Positions 12,124-21,710 of a stretch of DNA of 64,000 nt are shown here, piece by piece. Origin of the DNA: Eucalyptus grandis (lineage: Eukaryota; Streptophyta; Magnoliopsida; Myrtales; Myrtaceae); NCBI RefSeq assembly GCF_016545825.1, contig NC_052620.1:5642001-5706000 (forward strand), in the 5' to 3' direction. Numbering within the stretch: the first letter of the stretch is position 1; the number at the start of each line of letters is the position of its first letter. A program made the position numbers and the translations under genes. A model generated the notes under the pieces. That model was given only the letters and a program-made list of their open reading frames with translations, searched no databases and was not told the origin of the DNA.

Positions 12124-13866
12124 TCATCTCTTCCAATGGATACCTTCTTTCTTTTCATTGGTCCTCCACCAAAAGGCAACAATTTTCTGTTCAATAGCCT
12201 TGCATATAGAGACCGGGATTTTAAATACCGACATTGCATACTGAGGTAATGCTTGAACCACCATTTTCAGCAGGACTTCTTTTCTAGCCTTGGATAACAG
12301 TTTCTCCTTCCAACTTTCTAGTTTTGAACTAATTCTCCCAAGCACCCATGTAAACATCTTTTTTTTTTTATGCTCCCCAATCAAAAGGAATACCCAAATA
12401 AACATCAATAATAGGGACTCTCAATGTGCTGGCCATATTAGCTTTTAATGATTGAGGGCATCCCTTGCTGAAAAAAATTCCCGACTTGTTTAGATTAATC
12501 TCCCGCCCAACTGCTTGACAATATTGATTAAGGATCATAGCAAGATTTTGACATTCTAGAGTAGTGCCATTCATGAAAAAGATTGAATCATCGGCAAATA
12601 ATAAGTGAGACAAAGTAGGACAGCTTCGATTGAGTCTAATTCCTTTAATACTCCCATTCTCCACATCTTGCTTCATCAATAATGACAAGACATTAGCCAC
12701 AATAAAAAGAGAGATACGGAGATAAGGGATCCTCTTGCCTGAGGCCTCTTGAGGGTTGAAAAGATTGCAGAGGTTCTCCATTGAATTTAACACTGAATGT
12801 GACCGTAGTAACACATCGCATAATCCATCCCACCCATTTCTCATCAAAGCATGTATTTAAAAGGCATGCCTCCAAAAAAATCCCATTCCACTCGATCATA
12901 GGCCTTCTTCATATCTAATTTTAGAACAGTCTAGAATTTCTTTTTCCTGCTCCTGATTCGAATTTGATGAAGAACTTCCTGGACAATAAATATGTTATCC
13001 TAAATTTGCCTCCCTCCAACAAATGCACTTTGTTCTGGTGCTATAATTTCTGATATTAGGGGTTTGAGTCTATTAACCAGCACTTTTGAGATAATCTTGT
13101 ACCCAAAATTGCATAAACTGATTGGGCGATACTGATCCAATCTCTCTGGGTTTGGAATCTTCAGAATAAGGGAAATATGTGTTTGATTTAGAGCTGGTGA
13201 GAATGAGCTGGTGCTCATAAAGTTCTCGACCTCCTTAAATATGTCCTATTTGATGTCTTCCCAATGATGTTGATAAAATAATCCATTAAGACCATCTGGC
13301 CCGAGAGCTTTAGTCGCTCCTAGCTGAAAGACTGCTGTAGTAACTTCTTCTAAAGTAAGTTCAGCCAGTAACTTTCTGTTCATATCATCTGTTACTACTG
13401 TAGATATTTGATCTACCACTGGAGCAAAATTCCGGGGACCATAGGACTGATATAACTTGCTGAAAAAGTGCACGGTATTTTCTCGCAACTGATTTTGCTC
13501 AACCAGCCATGTATTGTCTTCATTTTGCAGCATAGAAATCATGTTTCTTTGTCTTCTCTGGATGGTTGTCGCGTAGAAGTATTTTGTATTTTGATCTCCC
13601 CATCTCAACCAATCAATACATTTCTTCTTGCCAAGTTCATCAATTTCACCCTGTATCTTTTGAAACTGTGCCTTATTGAAGGAACATGAAACTTGATTTG
13701 TTAGGCACTCCAGCTCCCTTTTCAGCATACTAATTCTCTTTTTCCCATTCACAAATTTCTCTTTACTCCATTTAGATAGAGCATTCTGAACAACAGAAAG
13801 TTTTCCAGCTAAATTTGTTTGGGTTGATTTATCGTTTGCCAAGACTCTAATACCACTTCCCTGCAC
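12124..13866 (-). pseudogene. LINE ORF2 reverse transcriptase domain, fragmented
   Basis: Successive frames carry RT landmarks: ATKALGPDGLNGLFYQ (13866-13246), YRPISLCNFGYKIISK and APEQSAFVGGRQ (13218-13000), GLRQEDPLSPYL (12899-12693), the catalytic HLLFADDSIFF (12847-12368) and LPQYAMSVFKIPVSIC (12408-12124). At least four frame changes or stops separate them. The catalytic FADD is intact, so the decay is by indels rather than active-site loss. Confidence 0.9.
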
Positions 13867-14625
13867 TTAGCATTCTCAAGCAAGAATGCCTCAAATTTGA
13901 AGTTGTGTTTTCTTCTAGCTTGAGTTGTTTGAAGAGACAATATAATAGGACTATGATCTGATCCTATTGCAAGAAGAGCAAAGGCCTCGGCTTCAGGGTA
14001 CATCAGCCGCCATTCTATCGTGCACATTATTCTCTAATCGTTCTTTGACATATTTTTCCCATTCTCTATTATTTGCCCAGGTAAAGGAACATCCCTTGCT
14101 ATCTATGTCCATGAAAGAGCATGCGTCCAAACAATCCCTAAAAGCCGTCATTATGAAATTTTCAGCTAGTCGTTTCCCCACTTTTTCCCAATGAAACCAC
14201 ACTTCATTAAAATCCCCCAAGCACACCTAAGGCAAAGTATTTGAGGAGTTGATTTGTTTCAATTTCTCCCAAAGTTGCAGCCTTCTTGGGTAGGTATATG
14301 GAGCATGGACAAAGGTGATACGCATTTTTTTACCCGAAATCCCTTCTTCACACTTTAAATTCACAAAGTTTTCAGTCATTGTGTCAATATCCAGTGAAAT
14401 CCTATCATCCCACTTAAGAGCCAATCCTCCTGCCGTACCCACTGGATCCACTACTAAACACCTCTGGAATTGAAGTATTCTTTTGATTCTTTGCACATAT
14501 TCAGCCTTATTTTTTGTTTCCATTAGAAAAACCAAACAAGGCCTATATTGAGCCGTTAAGGCTCTCAATTCCCGAACTGTCAAGGGTGTGCCCAACCCTT
14601 GACAGTTCCAGCTTAGTATATTCAT
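13809..14625 (-). pseudogene. LINE ORF2 endonuclease domain, interrupted
   Basis: It begins MNILSWNCQGLG, the usual start of plant LINE ORF2. It has the catalytic METK glutamate, then CLGDFNEV and SDHSPI, which are hallmarks of the exonuclease-endonuclease-phosphatase fold that nicks target DNA. A single in-frame stop at 14227 falls where relatives have Trp in LPW-(V)-CLGDFN (TGG to TAG). A frameshift follows near 14010. The downstream frame continues into the reverse transcriptase. Confidence 0.88.
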
Positions 14626-15116
14626 GGGTCATTTGGTGGCTTATTAGCGCTAGCCACCACAGCCCGTGCTTCAACTTCTTCAGTCACTTGAACGAGGGTT
14701 TCAAGGAGCTGAGTCTCATCCAACCAGCCCTGTACTGGAGTTAGTGCTACTTGCACATTGATTTTCCTTTGTTTCTTGAAAGAGGGGGTATTTGGTTGCA
14801 TAGTGGTTTTCTTTCTGATGCTGTTTGAAGTAGATGTCTGGAGATTAGGATTGCTATTATACTCGGACCGGTGAGTAAAAGCATTCTTTTCCTTGAGTTT
14901 TGCATCATTATCTCATTTGTAGTGTGAGAGTAATGATCCATTAGCATCTGGTTTGGACCTCACTACTGAAAATTCTAGTTGTTAATAAGCGTAAGATGCT
15001 GGTGTTCTTCCTTGATTTCAGTTTGTCCTGGTTGCACAGGGGTTTCAAGAACAACCTCTTCTCCATTTTGTACTGATGAAACTTCATGGTAGAACACTTT
15101 CCATAATGGACTATGG

Positions 15117-15600
15117 TCAGAAGTTTCTGCTTTCAGCCAGCCTCCAAAGCACCCTCCCAGTTATGTCTTTACAATAAGTCGCATAATAGCCTATCTTGCC
15201 ACAAGAGAAACAGAAAAATGGCAATCTCTCATATTTAAAGTCCAGCCACACTTTTTTATTACCATGGCGCATCAATTGTCCTACTCGCAATTCAGCCTCC
15301 ACATCTAACTCCACTCTTGCTTTCCCTATTTTTTTGAAAAGCAGGGCCTTTAGCATCTATTTTCACCTCCAGAACTCTCCCCATTGAACTTGCTATCTTC
15401 TTTATCATACTTTCAAAATTCCATTCCAAAGGGAGGCCATAAATTCTAACCCAAAATGCACATGTCTTAAATTCATAACAGTGTGGAGGAGTGTTCGGCT
15501 CCCATGCTTTTAACAGCAGTAAATGGTTCAAAAATGACCAATGACCTCCCTCTAAGACTCGGTTTTTTTCTCCTTCATTACGGAAAGCAAAGCTGATTTG
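15117..15600 (-). pseudogene. LINE ORF1 (gag-like, DUF4283 and CCHC knuckle), broken
   Basis: Two overlapping frames (15531-15292 and 15356-15117) make up the usual plant LINE ORF1. The first has HLLLLKAWEPNTPP followed by AFWVRIYGLPLEW, as in DUF4283 proteins. The second has RHGNKKVWLDFKYERLPFFC and then the knuckle CFSCGKIGYYATYC. The conserved histidine of the C-x2-C-x4-H-x4-C pattern appears to be Tyr here. A frameshift joins the two near 15350. In the family this protein binds the element's RNA. Confidence 0.82.
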
Positions 15601-15814
15601 TCATGGCTACACCTTTGGTAGAGGGAAAGCTCCAAGCGTGGAGAGGTTTAAGGAGTTGTAATAGATTGAGTCATGACGAATAAAAAATTAATGAAATGTT
15701 GTCTCACTCTCTTCGGGAAACTATATACAAAGCTAGTATTAATTTCCAAGCCCTTCTAAATATGATAAATGGTATGGATGAGTAGTTTCAGATTTAATAT
15801 ATGTTTTACTGGGA

Positions 15815-16305
15815 ATATGGAACCTACCCGTTAGAATAGTTTCATCATTTTTTGAAACCTAAAATCTACCCTACATATCCTAGAACTAAAACCCTATTAT
15901 GTCATAGGTTCCAAGATCTACCCAGATTCCACCTATATTATTAATTGGATGATTACAATGAATTATACATTTAATGACCATCACTTACTACTATAATTCA
16001 CTAGCTATAACTTATATTTAGACACATAAAAAATATCAAAAATTAAGAAAGTAGAAGTTTTAGTCATAAAATGGAAGTTCAGAGTAATGATTCCAAATTA
16101 TATACTCATCATTGAATAGTATAAAATACTACAAGATTGCATGAAAACATAGATAAAAAAACACAAAAACTTGTTCGAGGTTCTAAGTTATATATTTTAG
16201 GTTTTAAGTTCCACCAACCTCGAATTTAGAACTGGATAGGTTCCCACCAGTCTAGTTCTTAGGTTTCAGGTTCTACCTTCGAACCATGCTTGCCCCTAAT
16301 GAAGA
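15815..16305. repeat. hAT-like nonautonomous repeat, copy 1
   Basis: The segment is full of repeats of the type gaacctagaacttg and aggttctaagtt. It ends with accatgcttgcccctaa; read in reverse this gives TTAGGGGCAAGCATGGTTC, close to common plant hAT ends. A similar copy with the same internal order (taatgacc...cactta, ataaaatggaagtt, actcatcat) is at 58365-58955. There is no transposase and I see no clear target duplication. Confidence 0.6.
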
Positions 16306-17020
16306 GAGCTTAAAGGATTGAAAATGAAGTCTCAACTTAAATTATGGCCCCTTTGCCTATGTTTTCAAGTCATAAGTGGAAAAAGACAGTGCTAGAAGGT
16401 GATCTATGGTCTTTCTCAACCCACCCATTAATGCTTAAGCCATGGGAGCCTGATACACCTCTCATTGCTATCATTATCAGTTCTTTATTTGTGCTCTCTG
16501 AGTCCAGATCAATGAGATGTCGCATAGATGGTATTCTGATTAAGCTATTAACAGAGCAGCACATAGGATCGTAATAGTTTTGGAGGTGAAAGTGGAAACA
16601 AAAGGATTTTCTTCCTATAAAATGGGAATAACATGCACTCGGATGCTCCATTGAAATTTGGTACCCTTACTAGTCTCAAAGGAAAATTTCACTTGATGTT
16701 AAATATAAAAGGTTGCCGCTTTTTTGCTATTAATATGGTAAGATGGGTCTTTATGGGAAGTATTGTGAGATTTCTTGATGAAGCAAAACTTACAGCAGGA
16801 AATAAGAATTGTTTTGGGCAATGGCTTAGAGCAGAAGTTCACGAAGCCTTTTTGAAAGATCTTCTATGCTACAAAAATTAATGAAGATGAAGAAGAAGAA
16901 GAAATAATTCTAGAGACCCATTCAACAATACTCAAATCGTGAATTTTGTGAGGCGGACTTCTAGCCCCATCAGAATGTATATATCAGATCCAAAGGACTC
17001 AACAGTTGCAGTAGAAAAAG

Positions 17021-17969
17021 GGGAAAAGTGCCAAAAAAATCCTAAACATTTTGGTTTTGTGTCAATTTAGTCCTAAACCTTTTTACGTTGTGCTAATTCA
17101 GTTTTTTCCGGTCAATTTTGGCCGGATTTTGCTGACTGGACGTCAGTCGGCTGATATGGCCTGATCGGGGCGCGTGTACAACTTTTAATAATATTTTAAT
17201 ATTTTTGAATTTTTGAATTTTTGAATTTTTTTTATTTTATTTTTATTCTTTTCTTTATTTTTTTCTTCTCATCTTCTTCCTCTAGCCGGTCACCGAAGCT
17301 CGACGCCTCACCGGCCACCTCGCCAGTGGCCACGAGGGCAACCTCGCGCTGGGTAGGCGAGGCTTGACCTTAAGGCTTGGGTGGCGAGGCTTGCCCTCGC
17401 CGAATCTTTTGAGGGTCGAGCCTCGCCACCCGGCCTCGAGGGCGGCCTCGCGCCGGCGGGTGAGGCTCACCCTCGCCAAATCGGCAAGTTCAAGCCTCGT
17501 CCTCGGCCTCCCAGATCTGGCGAGGGCCAGCCTCGCTCGCCCGGCGCGAGGCCACCCTCGCGGCCACCGGCGAGGTGGCCGGCCAAGTCGACCTCGACCA
17601 CGCCGGTCGTCACCTTTGGCCGGTCGCCGAGCTCCGGCGACCGGCTGGAGGAAGAAGATGAGAAGAAAAAAAGAAAAAGAATAAAAATAAAATTAAAAAG
17701 AGAAAAAAATTAAAAAATATTCAAAAATATTAAAATATTATTAAAAGTTGTACATGTCAGCACCGATCAGGCCACGTCAGCCGGCCAGCGTCCAGTCAGC
17801 AAAATCCAGCCAAAATTGGCCAGAAAGGACTGAATTGGCACAACGTAAAAAGGTTTAGGACTAAATCGGCACCAAAAAAAGGTTTATGACTAAATCGGCA
17901 CCAAAAAAAGGTTTATGACTAAATCGGCACAAAGCCAAAAGGTTTAAGACTTTTTTGGCACTTTTCCTA
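17021..17969. mobile_element. MULE-type MITE with GC-rich centre
   Basis: The left end is gggaaaagtgccaaaaaaat; read in reverse, the right end is taggaaaagtgccaaaaaag, so the terminal inverted repeats are long. The inverted match continues inward through the cctgatc and gacgtcag stretches and the gttgtaca stretch. The flanks carry the direct repeat tagaaaaag at 17012-17020 and 17970-17978, a 9 bp target duplication typical of Mutator-like elements. Near the right end a 29 bp unit (ggtttatgactaaatcggca core) is tandemly repeated at 17860-17935. The core 17280-17660 is very GC-rich, with overlapping open frames that I do not regard as genes. Confidence 0.85.
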
Positions 17970-18712
17970 TAGAAAAAGGTACAAATAGAAAGTAAACACA
18001 GAACTAAAAAGCTAGAGATTTGTGAAAGTATGCTAGTTATTCCAAGGCCAACAAAGAGGGTGGAGCCAATGGTGGTAGAAACCCCAAAGAGAACTTGCAG
18101 TGGTCCTAAACCCAGTAAATAATAAATTAAGGAGATGTAGTCCTTGTGGAACTCAATTACCTAATTCTGGATACTCAGATTTTGGATACTCCAATTCTGG
18201 TGCTCGATGATTTGAATAAAGGGGTTTCTGTGGCTAACCATAATAAGTCACCGGATTACAAATTAAAACTTTATGTTGGAACTATTAGAGATTGGACACA
18301 CCTTTGACAATCCGGGCTTTATGAGTTATCATGGCTCAAGAAAAAACTAATGTAGTATATCTGAGGGAGATGAAGAATCAGAAATCAGAGATTCAAAGGT
18401 TCAAAAAGCTTTTCAAAATCTCAGCTTTGTCTTGTGGTAAATGCTATAGGAATTGAACCGGGGTGTGCAACCTGTAATGTCGCCGACCCCATTAATTTAT
18501 TATTGCGCAAGCGGAACGTATTATAAAACCCCGACAATAAAATACGGGTCTACAGCCAAAAGTCTACAAAAGACCGGTTAAAAAGGAACTGTCCTACGAC
18601 CTACAAATCGGACACGCTCCAATCCTTATGGCTTCACCTCTGCAACTCCTCCCGTTCAATAACCACTGAGCCCACCCAAGAAAATAGGGACCGTTGGCTA
18701 TCTACTAATATT

Positions 18713-19135
18713 ACAACATTTCTAGAAGAATAAAGGTCCAATCGGTCTCGGGAACCGGTCTCGCCACTTGCGACCATGCCACGTCGGTTGAAACCGGTCG
18801 GGCGACCAAGCCACGTCGTTCTATCGACAGCATTTCTAGAATAATAATGGTCCAGTCGGTCTCGAACCGGTTCCCAAAGTTCAAACCCATTTCTAGAATA
18901 ATAATGGTTTGAACCGATTCTATCGACAGCATTTCTAGAATAATAATGGTCCCCGAGGGGACCATAGAATAATAATGGTCCAGTCGGTCTCGCCACTACT
19001 GCGACCAAGCCACGTCGTTCTATCGACAGCATTTCTAGAATAATAATGGTCCAAGAGCCACCGACAGCATTTCTAGAATAATACCCAGTCGGAACCGGAT
19101 CGACCATGCCACGGTTCTATCGACAGCATTTCCGG
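18713..19135. repeat. Irregular repeat array, about 8 copies of a TTCTAGAA-containing unit
   Basis: The unit is roughly cgacagcatttctagaataa followed by taatggtcc. Full or partial copies start near 18713, 18825, 18887, 18923, 18964 (partial), 19022, 19060 and 19118 (partial, without the palindrome). Spacers vary from 7 to about 90 bases. Larger blocks such as aagccacgtcgttctatcga are also repeated (18808 and 19009). Open frames here on the minus strand are by-products of the repeat and encode repetitive peptides. Confidence 0.85.
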
Positions 19136-20397
19136 TTCGGGAATCGGTTTGAGAACCGAATTTTGGGCCCCAAAATTCCAAAAGACCAAAACCCTAGTCG
19201 TTTCTTACTATCTTTAGTCTTTACTCTCACGCCGCTCAACATTCAATTTGCAATATTTCTCGGCCTCTCACCTCCACCGATCCATCCAAGCGTTGGCCAA
19301 GCGCGGGCATTGCCAACGGGTGAGCGGCACGGGCGATTGCCAACGGTGCTGCTTTCGCGTCCATCCTGCCTCCGCTTGCCCACCTAGTCCTAGCCATCCT
19401 CACCATCCCGGCGCCGTTAGCGTCAGACACAAACGTGACGGCGTTCGATGAGTGTTATGGATCTCCTTGTTTCCACCTTGTTCAAAGATTCGAGCGGCTT
19501 TCGGATCCGCCGGAGAACCAATGTTGGCGATTCCTTGCTCTGCATGAGGGTTTTGTGATGGTTTAAGCGGTTTTCTTTTCCCCTCTCCTCGTACCTTTCT
19601 CCAAATTGGGAATTACTCGTAATTCCGCTTTTCCGTTCTTGAATTTCAAGTCTTGACATTTTCTGACCGTCCATCAGTATTTTTCTTTGATGTTACCTTA
19701 CGCGAGTTGTCAAAACCCAATCTTTTCCTCTCTTTTCTGCAGTTTGCATATCCCTTAGAGTTTTCCCAAATTAATGTATTTTTTTCCGAGTGTCAAGCTT
19801 GGCTGGATCTGCGAACTTCTGGACTTTGAACTCTTGTCACGGATAAATGTTTTTAAATTTTGTTAAATTGTGCATTAATTGTGGGAATTAGATCATAATG
19901 GCTAGAACGGGTTTATTAATTTGTCTTTTCACTTCTTGACGACTACCCTAAGCAGTGACATTATTCTGAGTTTTTGTTGGGGAGAGTAATATTGCCGATC
20001 AAAACTGCTTCCTAATTGGAATTTCCACCAAATGTGATTTCGTGAATTGATTTTTACTGTTTAAATGTTATGTCTTGTGATCATTGCGACACAAAAGATT
20101 GGAGTGGTATTCTGTGTGTGTGGGTGCCTGCTTTTGTGCATGCATGCGTGCGATCATGATAATTGCGAATTAATCAAGCAAGTTTTTTTCTTCGGATAGA
20201 TATAATGTAGCAAATTATGTGTTTTTATTTTGGATCATAATGTCTGCTCTCCATTTAGTTTAATGCTGCAAGCTTTTTATGCTTTCAGGTTCTGGTATGG
20301 TGTCTCAAGCATTGAATGATAGCTGAATTATAAGATGGATTGAAGAGAGTTTGTTCCCTGTATCTGGTTGATCTTATTTAGTATGATTTCTGCGATA

Positions 20398-20705
20398 TGG
20401 TGCTGAATAGGAGGTTAGAATATGGATTCAATGGCTATCAAGTGCCTACCATGCCCCGGGCCACCAGATTTGCTAGAGTAAGCTCATTTTGAGTTTCAAG
20501 TTGGTACTTCTAGAATTTGTATCCACCTCACACCATCATTCTTGGTTACTGATCTCCGTTAATTCTTTGTTCTTTAAATTCTTTTGTCTGTGTGCAGAGG
20601 GCAGTTATGGAAGCAGTTAGTGGTGTTCTTGGCAGTGAGTTACGTGTTGGAGTTCTTCTCCAGGGAAAAAAAGTTGGAGATGACAGAAAAATTTTGCAAA
20701 ACAGG
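20398..20705 (+). pseudogene. Telomere-repeat-binding protein (TRP/TBP1-like) gene fragment: first coding exon and part of the ubiquitin-like-domain exon
   Basis: ATG at 20398-20400 begins MVLNRRLEYGFNGYQVP and ends at a GTAAGC donor (about 20479). This matches the N-terminus I know for plant TRP1/TBP1-type telomeric-repeat-binding factors. After an intron of about 120 bp with a TGCAG acceptor (20597), 20598-20705 reads RAVMEAVSGVLGSELRVGVL, then QGKKVGDD. This is the ubiquitin-like domain of the same family, which is normally separated from exon 1 by several exons. The Myb-type DNA-binding end is missing. The upstream region 19190-20397 resembles a leader with its own intron (acceptor near 20288). 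It appears to be captured and internally deleted inside the hAT-like element. Confidence 0.72.
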
Positions 20706-21710
20706 TTCCAATATAAACAGGGTTAACCCTATTCCCGAACTAGAAAAACATAGTGGGCCGGGAACAGGGTCCAATGCAAACAGGGTAGAGAAGAGGATCC
20801 AAAAAAAGAGAACCGGTTATAACAGGGTCGGGAACAGGGTCCAACCCACCATGGACCCGATCACCCCTAGTAGGAATTGCAAGGGAATTGGCTGTTTCGT
20901 GGAATGAAATGGTTTCTATAAATACTGATGCTGCTTCTGAGGAGAATATAAATTTGATTTGGGAAGATATTGAAGTAGACAACAAACGAGACTCACTTTT
21001 GTTCATTCGTGAAATGTATATCAAGAGACACTTCGATTTGCAAAGAATGCATTCCCTCAATCTTCTTCCTGGAGTTTGTTTTGGAGGTTTCAATGACATT
21101 CTCCACCGTTGGGAGAAAGTTGGAAAATATATGACTGAAAATTATCACTTAAATGCTTTTCGGGACTGCTTGAATTCTTGTTCTTTGATGGATATTGAGT
21201 AGAAAGGGTGTGCATACAGATGGGCAAATAATTGAGAAGGGGATGGTTATGCTAAAAAGCAACTAGGTAGGGTATTTAAAGTAACATTGAATGGAGGTTG
21301 ATGTTCCCAGACGTTAAAGCTTGTGCAATTCTTGCCATTTGGTCAGATCAGCCCAATCTTGCTTTCTCCATCAGCTAATCGATAAAAGGAGGAAGGAATT
21401 TATGTTCGAAACTTCCTGGCTTGAAGATGGAGAGTGGAAGAAGTTGTTAAAGAAGTATGACATTTCTCGATTTTGGTAATTGAATTTTGAATGAAAAAAA
21501 CAGCATGCAGTTTCCGTAGCGTAGGCTAAATGAATGAGGAAGAATCTCTTCAATTCCCATTGCGAAATTAACTTTCTCAAGCAGGAAATCCAGAACATCA
21601 TCAACAGTTCCAGTGAAGCTTTTGAAGAAAAAGAGTACAGAATCTTAAAGAGGAAGTGAAACGTCCTTGGAAGCAAGAGAAGATGTAATGGGGTATGAGG
21701 TCTTGACTTA

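Larger units (their letters stand above)
9908..15610 (-). mobile_element. L1-type LINE, nearly complete but inactivated
   Basis: Read on the minus strand, this is a plant non-LTR retrotransposon. It has an ORF1 with a DUF4283-like domain and a CCHC knuckle (about 15600-15117). ORF2 holds an apurinic-type endonuclease (14625-13809), reverse transcriptase (about 13866-12124), a zinc-binding region (11880-11100) and a C-terminal RNase H (10450-9944). A T-run at 9909-9921 on the plus strand is the expected 3' poly(A). Many stop codons and frameshifts break the frame. The start of ORF1 is not seen, so it is probably 5'-truncated near 15610. Confidence 0.9.
18456..20871 (+). mobile_element. hAT-like nonautonomous element carrying host gene fragments (2.4 kb)
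   Basis: The element is flanked by the 8 bp direct repeat aggaattg (18448-18455 and 20872-20879), and the LINE reading continues cleanly across it. The left end (ccggggtgtgcaacc) and the reversed right end (taggggtgatcgggtcc) resemble common plant hAT termini. The subterminal zones are rich in gggaacagggtcc-like and gaaccggt-like motifs. There is no transposase. Inside are an irregular repeat array (18713-19135), a promoter-like and leader region (19190-20397), and two exons related to telomere-repeat-binding proteins. The exact terminal bases are uncertain by 2-3 bp. Confidence 0.75.
16344..21710 (+). mobile_element. Second L1-type LINE remnant, split by two DNA transposons
   Basis: Three plus-strand pieces align in order with the LINE at 9908-15610. 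16344-17020 is ORF1 (VLEGDLWSFSTHPLMLKPWE, then GQWLRAEVHEAF). 17979-18455 is the ORF1 tail and the endonuclease start (DTPLTIRALYELSWLKKKTN, YLREMKNQKSE). 20872-21710 is the rest of the endonuclease (GLAVSWNEMVSI, CFGGFNDI, HLNAFRDCLNSCSLMDIE, WRLMFPDVKACAILA). The gaps are exactly filled by two elements with target duplications. The coding frame has many stops, and RT and RNase H are missing. Confidence 0.85.

Noticed and set aside
18634..19107. 157-codon minus-strand frame with a repeated peptide
   Set aside because: The peptide repeat (YYSRNAVDR type) simply mirrors the DNA repeat array and appears in two frames.
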